NCBI GenBank assembly: GCA_028274465.1
Contig: CM051458.1
Location: forward strand, 53,247,253-53,311,252
Direction: 5' to 3'
Length of the DNA: 64,000 bases
Source of the DNA: Plantago ovata
Lineage: Eukaryota; Streptophyta; Magnoliopsida; Lamiales; Plantaginaceae
Under the pieces are notes generated by a model. That model was given only the letters and a program-made list of their open reading frames with translations, was not told the origin of the DNA and searched no databases. The position numbers and the translations under genes were made by a program. Every line of letters starts with the position of its first letter. The first letter of the stretch is position 1. This document shows, one piece after another, positions 1 through 10,851 of the stretch.

Positions 1-1854
1 ATTGTGGCCCTATGTATACTTGGTCTAATAGGCAATTTTTCTCAAATTATGTTTGTGAACGGCTAGATAGAGTGTGTGGAAATAAAAAATGGATTGATTT
101 GTTTCCAAGTACTTCTATAAGACACCTACCTTGTTCTACCTCTGATCACAAACCTTTGTTACTTGATAATAATTGTGGTAATAATACAAGATTAAAATAG
201 TTTAAGTTTGAGAATTTCTGGAACCAAAATGAGATCTTTAAAAATAATTTAAGAGTCTGTTGGCCACAATTCAGTCAGGGCAAAGATTTTGTTCAAATAA
301 CCCGGGAGTTTCCAAAACTTATTAAATGGTGGAAGTTGGGTGATTTACAGGACATAAATAATCAAATCAGTGTGGCTTATAAGCAGTTGGAAATTATTGA
401 AGGCAATTTGTTGAAAAACCCTCCTTTGCATGCTTTGGAAGAATTGAATATGAGACAGCACATTAATAATCTGCTTAAGCAAAAGCATCAATTTTTGGCT
501 CAGAGGGCTAAAAGTAGATGGATTAAGGGCATGGATCAAAATAGAAAATATTTTCATAATCGAGCCACTCATAAGAAGAGGAAAAGTTTCATTCATGGAA
601 TTAAAATGATCAGGAGGAATGGTTAACTAATCCTGAGAAAGTGTGTAAAGTTTTCTATTACTTTTTTAAAAATCAAAGTGTGTCTAATCACACTGATCTC
701 CAGAAGTTTAGTAATATATTTACTGCTCAAGTTAATTCTCAGTCTTATGAAAGTCTTTTACAACAAGTTTCAGAGTAGGAAATATTGCAGGCAGTAATTT
801 CAATTGGGATGAATAAAGCTCTTGGGCATGATGGTCTAGGGGCTGGCTTTTTCCATGCAAATTGGGTGGTTATTAAAGATTCTGTGTGTAAGATGGTCAC
901 TAAATTTTCAAAGATGGGCATATGCCAGAAGGGCGGAATGAAACACAAATTATAGTGTTGCCTAAGAAAGAGAACCCTCAATTTGTTTCTCAGTTTAGGG
1001 CTATAAGCCTGTGTAATATTTCTTATAAAATCATTTCAAAAATCTTGGTTGCAAGGATGAGACCTTTGATGAATGATTTAATTTCTCCATGTCAAAATGC
1101 TTTTGTTCCTTCTAGGCAAATTTCAGATAGCATTATCATTGCTCATGAGCTTTTGCATTCAATGAATAAAAAAAGAATAAGGAGAGCAATTTTGCTTTCA
1201 AACTTGATGTAGAGAAAGCTTATGATAGACTTGAATGGAATTTTTTGAAAATGGCCCTCCACAAATATAATTTTCCTGAACACTTTCATTTGATTATGAC
1301 CTGTGTTAGGTCTACTACTTTCAAGGTTAGCGTTAATGGCATCCTTTCTCAGTCTTGGAAGCCTAGTAGGGGTATTAGGCAGGGTGACCCTTTGTCACCT
1401 TACTTGTTTATTCTCTGTCAGGATCTTCTGGTTCAATTAGTTGCTAGACATGTGCAGGATGGTCACTTTGATACTTTGAAAGTTGCTAGACAAAGTCCTT
1501 CTATTCCTATTCTGTGCTTTGCTGATGACTGCATGGTGTTTGGTAGGGCTAATAAAAAAACCATAGATAACTTGGTAGAGTGCTTGTTAATTTATGCTAA
1601 TGCTTCTGGTCAAAAGGTGTGTTGGGAGAAATCAAGGATTTTGTTTTCCCCTGACACTCCTATACATGTTAAACAAGACATTTTAATACTCTAAAGGTTG
1701 CTAGGAATAAGAGAACTGATAAATATCTTGGCATGCCTTTTCTGTTAGGGAAGCAAAAGATTGATCTTTTCCAGCATATTGTTGATAAGATGATAGGTAA
1801 AATAAATGTGTGGTATAATAGATTTTTATCTCAAGCTGGAAGACCTTTGCTTAT
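1..1854 (+). pseudogene. L1-type LINE pseudogene (endonuclease C-terminus and reverse transcriptase), truncated
   Basis: Fragments in shifting frames make up a plant non-LTR retrotransposon ORF2. Positions 12-200 resemble the end of the AP endonuclease (ERLDRV and SDHKPLLL). Positions 336-626 are the linker. Positions 922-1212 hold the first RT blocks (VLPKKENPQFVSQFRAISLC). Positions 1245-1694 hold GIRQGDPLSPYLF and the catalytic FADD box, and 1733-1854 hold the thumb-like end (LSQAGRPLLI). Stops at about 198, 624 and 776 and a frame change near 1205 show it is dead. The 5' end lies outside the window. The right end is not natural: the reading is cut at 1854 by a gypsy LTR, with CTTAT at 1850-1854 as the expected left target duplication. 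It is the oldest visible layer. Family assignment rests on these motifs; the exact clade is not determined. Confidence 0.9.
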
Positions 1855-2652
1855 TGATGAACGTGTATTTTACACTTTCATTCGAGTCTTTTTCACCAAT
1901 TTAGCTATCCTCTAGGTTAATTTAGCTTATATTTTAGTGCATTTTATTAGAATAGTGTCATGTTTCCCTTTTCTTTGCATTTTTCAGGTTTTAGGTGAAA
2001 AACGTATTTTTATGGGCAATATTGATGAAGAGGACGAGGTTTTGGTGTTTCGAGGACATTCGTGGAGTATCTAGAAGGTTCCGGATGAGATTTGAGGCCT
2101 AGGGGACGAGTTTCAAGGCTTAAAGGTCACTAGAAGGCAAAATCCGAGTCCGAAAAGGAAAAGAAGACAAAATCTCGCTGAAGCCGGTATGGACGTCCCA
2201 GGCGAATCGCCTGGGACGTGGGGCGAATCGCCCCGCACCAGGCGAATCGCCCGGCGTCTGGGGCGGTTCGCCCCGGAGGTTTCCGTAACTATATATATGT
2301 TTGCCTATTTTTCTACGTTTTTCAGACCTTTTCACATTATTTTCAGAGACAAATTCTCCAGAGCCTGTTCTGGGAATTATTAGCTTAGAAGACTATTTTT
2401 CTTATTGATTTGGAAGTTTTAGCATAGAGATTGGACATCTTTGATCTTCGATTCTTGCTTGTGAGTTAGCAATTCATCGAAGATTGACAACCTTCGTTGG
2501 TAACTTGTATCTCACAATTTTTCTACTTTTATTTATTTCTTTCAACATGTTTTCATTCAATCTGGCTTCGATTCTTGTTGACTGCAATATGAGTAGTTAA
2601 ATCTATCATTGGTGATAGTATGTGATTTCTTAGCTAGGGTTCTTGATTATGC
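1855..2652 (+). repeat. Element C 5' LTR, first part
   Basis: It begins TGATGAACGTG like the other LTRs of the family. It holds a palindrome cluster (2195-2276, four GGCGAATCGCC-like units), then a TATA box near 2289-2298 and a CCAGAGCCTGTTCTGGGA motif shared by all copies. It stops at 2652, where copia B is inserted after TATGC (2648-2652); the LTR continues at 35315. Confidence 0.92.
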
Positions 2653-4706
2653 TGATATTGTATATGTCCTAGAGACAGTCCTTATTAAGGGCATGCAGCC
2701 CTTATAAAGGGCATATATGTACTATTACAAAGGTCAACGTAGTATAATATATGTTTGTTGTTTGACTATGGAGTATCGCTTTCATATTTATATTACACCA
2801 GGCATGCATCATGTCATATCTCTATTTCTGTCTGTATTGATATTAAACATGTCCCCTCGGATAGATGACCGATCACACAGATAGTAGTCGAGGTTCATCT
2901 CGGATGTAGGGGTCTGAATGAACCAGCTGAGACTAGTATGCGTGGAGGTTATACTTGTTGGAGCAAGTGTGAGCCGATCCCATGGTCACGGAACGGATTG
3001 TTGGACAATCAAGAAACGTTCCCATAATTGCGCATAGTTCTTCGAAGGATGATTACCGAACAATGGAAGTACCCACCGGACACTCCCATCGATGTATACT
3101 CTACACCGAAGTGTCTATGGGAACCGGTAAGTTGTCGAAGTGATGCCAGTCGTCCTTTGGACTTACAGGACTTTATCATCACATTTGTTTCCCAATATCC
3201 TTGGTGGACCCGTCGATGTCAGCTCTGAATAAGCAGTTGGCCTAAGACACGATCCAAGATTATGGCTACATACAAATGGGGATGATAAGTGATTATGTGA
3301 AGGATTCATCTCTCATGTGTAGCACAGGAGAGCACTGCTCATATTCGTTCATAGTTGTGATTGGTAAAACCACTGGCCAGCGTATCAATATTATTATGAT
3401 GGTCATAATAGATATTGGATTCACCATGCAACTCACTGAAGACGCCCGTTGATGTATTATTGGGATAGACACTTCATCGATCCTAGATGCATTCGAGTCA
3501 GTCAGATGAAGGGACGTTACCATCGCCGCGTTGAGCGCAACAGACTTCGCAACGAAAGGGTTTGCTTTGAGAAACCTCTCAAACGTCCTCATGTATTAAT
3601 ATTGCAAATGGAACCGTCTAGGAATTTCATTTTGCCTAGTCTAGGACTTGCTTAATACAATGAGGCCCTATGGGTCACACTATGTGGTGATTCAGCTTAT
3701 CCGAATATCCTTGAAGATGGAATCGCAATTAATTTGGAATTAATTGTGATTGATGGATTATAATTAATTTGGAATTAATTATAATATTTAGTGGCTCAAT
3801 TAATGATTTGGAATTATTAATTGAATTGGCTAATTAATTGTATTTTATGTAAATACAATTAAAGATTATATTTTAGAAATATAATAGAGGTTTGATTTGA
3901 AAGGATATGTTAATTTAGAATTAACATATGCACATGGGCAAAATCTACTTGGAGTTTGAATTGCCTTAGAACTATGAGTGGTTCCCAAAATCGGGACCCA
4001 CCTATCACCCTTAGGACGCGCGCGCGCACGAGATGGAGTAGGGGAAGGAGTTCGACTCCTTCCTCTATTAGAAATCTAAGGGATAAGTTAGATTTTTCTG
4101 ATTGAGTTTTAATTTAATTGGGAATGAATCTAGACTTGAAATTGGTTTCCTAGTGCGATAAGAATTAGATTCTTATTCCTTTATGAAGTCTAATTGCTTA
4201 TGCTTTAGGCTTCTATTGACTACTATATATAGTAGACTATTAGAGAGCTTTTGACATAGACATTCACACAAATGAATACCCAGTTTTCTTAGAGAAAATA
4301 AAAATCTCTCCCCTACCTCTTCATACTAGCCACGCGCACCACCCCTCTCACCGGAGGAAAACCGCCGCCCCATCTTCTTGGTCACACAAAGAATATCCTA
4401 GCATTCTTTCCGATAGGCTGTTCATCCGTGGATACCAAGGTTGAGGTTCTAGGAGCTGGAAACTAACTTTTGTTGTCTTGCAGATAATCAAAGTATTGCA
4501 GATATCTTCGACTTCGACGAAGGAGAAGATTCACCGGATTATTACGAAGACATGGAAGTTGTGCTTGCTTTAGAGTACGGTTAGTCTTCTAATTGACGTG
4601 TTTAAATATATACGGCATATACATAATCAATTAACCTGCATGTTAAGAATTTTTTTTGAAATTCCGCTGCGTACCCTAGGGGTAACTCTGACCGTATTTT
4701 CTTACA
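2653..4706 (+). repeat. Copia B 5' LTR
   Basis: About 2,054 bp, running from TGATATTGTATATGTCC to TTTTCTTACA. It matches the 3' LTR at 33217-35314 along its length. A TATA-like CTATATATAG lies at 4222-4231 inside a small palindrome. A (CG)n-rich run lies at 4016-4028. It is 44 bp shorter than the 3' copy because of one block missing near 2882. Small reading frames in it (for example 3028-3228 and 3449-3655) carry no recognisable domain and I do not call them genes. Confidence 0.93.
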
Positions 4707-4707
4707 G

Positions 4708-4725
4708 TGGTATCAGAGCCAGGTT
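4708..4725 (+). other. Primer binding site of copia B (initiator tRNA-Met)
   Basis: TGGTATCAGAGCCAGGTT starts two bases after the LTR end and matches the classic copia PBS complementary to the 3' end of initiator tRNA-Met. Confidence 0.93.
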
Positions 4726-6171
4726 AATTGATTACGTATATACGTATATATGTTGTATGATTTTGTAGTTCATGTGGATGCAATTGATTCTGTGATTAAT
4801 TCGATTTTCAAAAGTTTGTTTTTTATATAAATTTAGAATTTATAATTTTTCAAACAAAAAAAAAATTTATAAATATATATATATATTGACCGGCCGCTTG
4901 CGTGACGCATGCGGCGGGCGCCTGCGGCCGCAGGCACGGTAGGGGACGGGACCAAGTCCCGTCCCGTATTTTAATATCTATATATTTTTTCGGGTTGGAC
5001 CCAAAATCGAATTTTGAAAATTTTGAGGATTGAATTTTATATTTGGAATATAAATATGATTTAATTGTAATTGTTTTTAACTAGAGGGGTTAAATTTAAT
5101 TAGTATAAAGTCAAAGGGCTTATTTGTAATTTATCAATTTATTGTTTATTGCAAATAAGTCCTTCTACTTTTGAATTTTAGATTTAACACCTCCAAGGTT
5201 TTGAAAATTACAATTGAGTCCTTCGGGTTTTCGAAAATTGCTACCTGGTCAATAGAATTTTCGATTTTTCAATCTAGTCCAAATTTTCAATTTTTTCATA
5301 GAGATTATAAGTATGGGATTATAATTTTCATAATGAAATTATGAAGTCATTTGGCATCCACATAGACTACTACTTGTTTGTTTGCTCGATATGCTATTGT
5401 TTGACAATGCATGTTTAAATACCATGTATTTTACTTTCCGTTCGACCGCTATGCATGCGAGGGTAGGCGGTGCCCTCTTATTTGTCGGACCGCATATGTT
5501 ATGTATGGGTAGGCGGCGCCCATTATGTGCTTGACCGCGTTTAGAACTAGAATGGATAGGCGACATCCATTACATGTAGACCGCTCATGCATGATGGGTA
5601 GGCGGCGCCCTTATCTGTTTGTAGATGACTGATAACAACTCTCAAGCAGCAAGCCCCAACCAATATAAGTGAAGAAATATGTATATGTATGTATTTCTGA
5701 GATGCTTTCCATGGGGTGCTTTAATTCTGAACTTTCATTGCGTTTTCCTGTATTGGCGACCTCGTCTTACAGACTCGCAGTGATCGTCTGATTAGAGTAA
5801 GCCTGTGGTTATAACTTACTGCATATTGTATCTAGCGACCTCGATAGGTACAATATGTAGAGCATCGGGTTAAATTAGATTTAACAACCAAGAGTTGCGT
5901 GACGCAATTGGATAGTCCTACCGGTCATATTATGCTATGCGACCAGCCCCCGTTGGAGTATAGCATAGTATGGATTTGGATCTTGGCCACTACGGTAACT
6001 TGTTGGACATTACCCGTATGTTTGTTTTGGGGGCCAGCATATGTGAAAATAGTGGGAGCTAAACAGCTAAAGGACCTTGTTGTTTAGTTGTGTTAACTGT
6101 GTATTTAGAAATAGTATTTCAATAATTTATTTATTATTTTCGTTCTATACTATTTCTCCTGGAAAACCAAA
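4726..6171 (+). other. Copia B leader (non-coding) with a tandem repeat
   Basis: This is the stretch between the PBS and the gag start. It holds AT-rich sequence, a GC-rich patch at 4891-4965, the four-unit repeat at 5444-5623, and a short leader segment just before gag. No convincing coding frame is seen; the frame at 5899-6087 has no known domain. Confidence 0.75.
5444..5623 (+). repeat. Four tandem 44-46 bp units in the copia B leader
   Basis: Units start at 5444, 5488, 5533 and 5579. Each opens with GACCGC and carries a diverged GGGTAGGCGGCGCCC core, which is itself a short inverted repeat (GGGC/GCCC arms). The third unit is the most diverged (GGATAGGCGACATCC). Confidence 0.85.
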
Positions 6172-6618
6172 ATGGCGAGTATCTCACTCCGTGCTGTCTT
6201 AGAGAAGCAAATTTTGACCGGACCAAACTTCCTAGATTGGATCAGGAATATATGTTTGGTGCTGAGGTACGAAAGAATTGAGTACGTCTTGGACGAGGCT
6301 AATCCCATGTGTCCCGAGAATCAGATTGCCGATCAAGTTGCTGATTTGGAATCAAGCCAACAAGGCAAAGTCTGATAAGCATCATGAGGATGCTAGATCC
6401 GCGCAGTGTATTATGCTGGCGGCAATGAGCAATGAGCTGCAGAGACAACATGATAGCATGTTGCCGTATGAGATGCTGAAGCATCTTGAGTCGCTCTTTA
6501 AGACGACAGCCAGAAGTGTTGAATTTGATTTGATCAAAGAGATACACGGAAGCAAGCTCAATGAAGGAGGGAACATGTCTGAACATGTTCTCAAGATGAG
6601 AATAAGATCATGGTGATC
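6172..6618 (+). pseudogene. Copia B gag, N-terminal part, frameshifted
   Basis: The ATG at 6172 opens MASISLRAVLEK and then TGPNFLDWIRNICLVLRYE, the usual N-terminus of plant copia gag. The frame shifts near 6350-6370; the following residues (CIMLAAMSNELQRQHD, EMLKHLESLF, EGGNMSEHVLKM) lie in the frame of 6278-6616. A stop follows at 6614-6616, immediately before gypsy A. The remainder of gag resumes at 14396. Confidence 0.9.
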
Positions 6619-6623
6619 TTTGT

Positions 6624-7884
6624 TGATGAACGTGTCAGATTCAGTCAAATAAATTTGTAATTAGCCAAAGGCAATCCACAACTACAACGAAAACCGTAGT
6701 GTAGCAGTAGAATGACTCGAGTGTCGTTCTCTCAGGACTATACTAGCTTTATCAAATCTAATTAAGAATATAAAAACAGCAGACAGATAGCAATAGGGGG
6801 TTTCTAGCAGATAATGGAGATTGGTGATAGTATGGTTCTTCTTAACATAATGGGTCGATAATCATGCATAAATTCCTCGGTCTTGCATAGAGATCTTTGA
6901 ATCAATCTAGTGTCCTGTTGCAAGTATTAAGCACTACGAAGATAATTTGGTCTGACTAGTCAATCACGAATGTCCTAATGTGTTCCGTAATTATTCAACA
7001 CTACGAAGATAATTGGTCTGATGGTCGACTAGTGTCCTATTGTGCATAATAATCAATACAACATACGAGAATTTTGGTTACAACTGATCAATGAAATAAA
7101 GCAATGACACGGAGTATAATGCGCGATATAGCCATTAGCATGATTATCTTCCCTCGCTAAGAATTCACATACTACCACCAATGATAAGTTTAGCTACTCA
7201 TAATAGGCATGCAATCAATAGAAATCATAGAAGAAAACATATTGAAAGAAGATAAAATAAGTATATAAAAACTGTAAGATACAAAGTTACCGAAGGTTGT
7301 CAATCTCCGGATGATTGCGATCCTACGCGCTCCAATCTGCTATGAAAAAGTATCCCCTAAGCTACGGAACTCCCAGGACAGGCCCCGGGAAGTCCCTACC
7401 TAAAACTATAGAGAGAGGTGAGAAAGTAGGCTTGGAAAGATATGATTTTCGGAGAGAAAACTGAGAACTATATATAGGCCCCGAATTAACTATGGGGCGG
7501 TTCGCCGCAGGCTGGGGCGGTTCGCCCCCCAGTTATTTCGCGGAATTTCCGCGTTTTCGACGCGGTTTTTGATTTCGTCACCTTTTCGGACTCGGTTTCT
7601 GACTTCTAGTGGCCTTCTAACCTCCAGATTCGGCCCCTAGACTCCAAATCCTATCCGGAAACCTTCAGATACTCCAAATAGGCTTCTGGAACACCAATTC
7701 CTTATCAACTTCAATATATTTGCCCGGTAATCTTCGAATTTCAACCAAAACCTGTAAAATAAAATCTAAAGGGAAACGTGACACTATTCTAATAAAATGT
7801 ACTAAAATATAGCTAAATTAACATAGAGGATAGCTAAAATAGGTGAAAAAGACTCGAATGAAAGTGTGAAATACACATTCATCA
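6624..7884 (-). repeat. Element A 3' LTR
   Basis: 1,261 bp, nearly the same as the LTR at 13137-14395. The ends are TGATGAA and TTCATCA. In element sense it carries the GC-rich patch (7493-7530), the TATA-like CTATATATAG near 7468-7477 and the shared TCCCAGGACAGGCCC motif. The polypurine tract lies just outside, at 7885-7905. Confidence 0.95.
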
Positions 7885-9489
7885 AACTCCCCAAACCGAA
7901 CCTTTGGTTGTCCACAAGCAACTAAGCTAGACTCTAATACAAAAAACATGCAAGACTCAAAATGGAGTTTCATGCTAAATAAAATAAACTAATCTACTGA
8001 ATCTACCAAATAACATATGAACAAAAACCATATAAATCAAAGCATGAATATAGGTTGAAGAATACCTCGATTGACTTATACACATCCACATAAGCACTTA
8101 TGTCAAGACAAGATAGTCTCTCGTAACATTCTCTACCTGGACCTAGTCAGTGACGACGTAATGAAGCATGCTAAGATACGAATGGTTGCCCCGTGCCTAT
8201 GAAACTGAGGACTTACTGTTGTTCCACCATGTTAAGACTTTTCCTCAAAAGAGGTCGAACCAGTACTAGCTCTCATCAAATGAAGGAGGGTTCCCTATGA
8301 AAGATAACACTCCTCTATTCTACCCATCTCTTAAGTAAAGTCTTAAGCTATTCACCACTTCCTGAATGGCAGGACGAGGGTGGTCTAGAACAGATGACAC
8401 TCAAGACAAAAAAGATAAAAAATAAAAATAGAAAAACACGATTACGAACATTACAAAAATGGAAAAGACTCAAAACTTTGCTAAACTGCTTTTGGCTTTC
8501 TTTTTTGGACCCTTCCTTGCTTTTTTGGGGTCTTCTCTTTTTTTTTTCTTCTCTTTTTCTTTTTCTTTTTTTTTCTTTCCAGATTCTTTTTTTTCTTTTT
8601 CTTTTCTTTCTGGAATTTTTTCTTTCTTTTTTTTCGATTTATTTTTCTAGCCAGCAGTAGCATAACAAAGAGAGAAACAAAATGACTCACACGACTTCCC
8701 CAAACCTATTCGAAAGAATAGGTTGGAGTACAAAATTCACGAAAAGGAAAAATAATTTCACGATACGAAAAATGAAAAACAGAAACAAGTCTATGATGGT
8801 GTAACCCCCTCCCCAAACCTATTCGGAAGAATAGGTTATAAACAAAGGATCACACAACCTCACACTACCTCCTTCCTAGGCATTTAGCAATCTCAAAGCA
8901 TGATGAAGACTTGTTGCCTCTTAGGTACATAATTACTCGGGAAACAACCATAAGACCCTAACATGCATCATCCTATTATAAAGGCCTTCGTGAATCGCAG
9001 TAGAGAAAACACCACTAAGTGATGTCGAGACTACCATGCTTAACTAAGTGCAATACATAAATGTGACAAGCCAAGCGAGAAAAACCTCAAACAAATTCAT
9101 AGAGATGAAGCATATGATTAATGGCATAGCTAGTTGATTTACCCAATAAAAAAGTTCAAAAAATTCGGCAATAAATTCCATATAAAACATGCAAAACTAT
9201 CCTAGGATGAATGTAGTGAATGCAACCTAAAAAATCTAAGAAAGCAGTAAACGTGCAAATGCAAATGCAGACGGATAAAGCATGCGAGGTACTATACTCA
9301 GCCTACCAATGTCAAGCTCCAAACTAACAACATTAGATCACTTAAATCCCATCCCCCCTCATGAAATTAACGCTAGTCCCTAGCAGTAAGAAAATGAGGA
9401 AATAAATGTGATACTAGATGTTACCCCATGGTTTGGCCTCGGTCGGCTGAGTATGCTGCTTATGAGTTATTGGGCCTCCTCTGCGAGCT
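7885..9489 (-). other. Element A 3' tail: polypurine tract, purine-rich tract and paired hairpins
   Basis: This is non-coding sequence shared with the tails of D, E, F and H. It contains the polypurine tract next to the LTR, a tract that is pyrimidine-rich on the plus strand (8480-8650), and two inverted repeats with AACCTATTC / GAATAGGTT arms at 8703-8724 and 8816-8837. Lysine-rich or phenylalanine-rich frames here are by-products of base composition. Confidence 0.8.
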
Positions 9490-9699
9490 TTATAGGGAGT
9501 CATCAGGTCTTCTGGTAGGCGTGGTAGTTCCAATCATAGGCCGTATAGGAACAACTCCTCTATCAGAATCATTATTGCCCGTATGGCCTTCATTGTCACG
9601 ACTATCACGCACATCCTCACTAGTAGAGTTGTAGTGTCGAAAGGAATCTTCAAGATTGTCTGCCTCTATTATGGAACCTTCCACCCGGTATCTCTCCAA
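9490..9699 (-). CDS. ORF Y of element A, acidic 69-residue frame, unknown function
   Basis: The minus-strand frame starts MERYRVEGSIIEADNLEDSF and ends RRPDDSL. A near-identical 69-residue frame exists in D (28084-28293), and a diverged one with an internal stop in F (about 49812-50021). It is rich in Asp, Asn, Ser and Arg with no known domain. It lies downstream of ORF X. It could be the end of a longer captured gene rather than a protein of its own. Confidence 0.35.
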   Translation of the reverse strand: MERYRVEGSIIEADNLEDSFRHYNSTSEDVRDSRDNEGHTGNNDSDRGVVPIRPMIGTTTPTRRPDDSL

Positions 9700-9877
9700 T
9701 AGCTTGTGAACTGTTGAAGGGGAAAGGCAAGTGGTATCAGGTCCTTCCCCTCCAGCGTTTCACACCCCAAGGAGGTTACAGCAAGCTGTTCGGGTATTCA
9801 GAGGTTGTCTTCCATGGTTTCCAATGTCAACCACATTCTCTACAGTTGATGCTCCGAATATCAATGTTATGCTCATT

Positions 9878-10234
9878 TTAGAGGCAGGCAAGGGGCACCC
9901 CAACAAGGTGCTGAGTACCCATGTCATTATGTTTTGGAACAAAGCTAGCGCTTCGGAACCTTCTAGCAACTGCGAACTCAAGATCAAATCCGTCGCTGCG
10001 AGAATGTCCCGGTGCCTTCCAGTTCACACGAACTTTGCAGACCTTGTGATGGAGTGATGATGTAATAACGGTTTCTGTCCCTTCGGTGGTGCATGAATAG
10101 GCATAGGAGTCCTTACTCCAGGTGTACTCTAGCTCCTCCTCTCGGATAATCCACGACGTTGTTGCAAAACCCCTTGGCTCGAACGCACATCTAGCGAGAT
10201 CACCTTCCTTGACATGATTCTTCACAGCAATCAT
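9878..10234 (-). CDS. ORF X of element A, 118-residue protein of unknown function, intronless copy
   Basis: The frame starts at the ATG complementary to 10232-10234 (MIAVKNHVKEGDLARCAFEP) and ends GVPLACL. The counterpart in F (49265-49633) aligns over about 113 residues with no gap that I can see, sharing TTSW, TWSKDSYAYSCTTEG, CKVRVN, APG and LVPKHNDM-like blocks. I recognise no family: no signal peptide, membrane segment or catalytic motif stands out. In A the preceding intron is absent (junction 10265/10266). It lies after gag-protease, where autonomous gypsy elements carry pol. Not a known retroelement protein to me. It may be a captured host fragment. Confidence 0.55.
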   Translation of the reverse strand: MIAVKNHVKEGDLARCAFEPRGFATTSWIIREEELEYTWSKDSYAYSCTTEGTETVITSSLHHKVCKVRVNWKAPGHSRSDGFDLEFAVARRFRSASFVPKHNDMGTQHLVGVPLACL

Positions 10235-10264
10235 ACGGGAATGCTCCCTTCCCTTGGTATGGTA

Positions 10265-10266
10265 CC
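10265..10266 (-). other. Intron-loss junction in element A
   Basis: Read on the minus strand, A runs GCAGATCTGAG directly into GTACCATACCAAGG. D has the same flanks separated by a 542 bp GT-AG intron (26976-27517). The loss fits splicing before reverse transcription. A GTATCAT repeat at both ends of the D intron leaves deletion by short homology as an alternative. Confidence 0.7.
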
Positions 10267-10490
10267 TCAGATCTGCAAATCTAACGAATTAGGATGAAAT
10301 CTGTTCGGATAGGATGATAGATCGTGTAATAGGCTTCGAATTAAGCTAAAGAACACTCAATTTGGTCAAGAAACGAAGAAGTTATGAAGATTTAGAAGTA
10401 AAATGCACTTTTCGGGTTTTTAGGAGGATGGATGAAGAAGAATGAAGAAAATAAGGTTTTGGGGTTGAAATCCGCGTTTTTTAAGATCTG

Positions 10491-10575
10491 GGGCCGTGGG
10501 GCGGTTCGCCCCACCACGGGGCGGTTCGCCCCCCAAGCGGGGAGGTTCGCCCCGTGCTCCCCAATGCGGGGAGAC
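10491..10575 (-). repeat. Palindrome cluster after gag in element A
   Basis: Three GGGGCGGTTCGCCCC-like units plus a GCGGGGA/TCCCCAATGC inverted pair lie between the gag end and the ORF X exon. Similar clusters lie at the same place in D, C and F. Confidence 0.8.
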
Positions 10576-10851
10576 GGGTCCCGATGTCAGAAAATGCGGT
10601 TTAAATCCCGAAACTAATTTTTTTCAAAAAACCACTCGAAAAATCTCACTCAAACATAAGCATATACGACACAGGCGTGAACAAATTCGCATACGAGAAG
10701 CAAATAGTTCAAGAATGAATGCATGCAGAAAAGCAGTAAAGAAAGCGATAAAAATTCCGGGTTGCCTCCCGAATAGCGTCATTGTTTAAAGTCTTTGACT
10801 CGACTCCTGTCTGCGCCTATCTCTTCTTTTTGCGGGTACTAGGCTTCCCCT

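Noticed and set aside
3028..3655. Small frames in the copia B LTRs (and 33980-34258)
   Set aside because: Both LTR copies share them by descent, and no domain, start context or codon bias supports a gene.
8394..8690. Phe-rich and Lys-rich frames on either strand (also at 29106, 50767, 57039, 62430)
   Set aside because: They are translations of the conserved purine tract; length and frame vary between copies, so no protein is supported.
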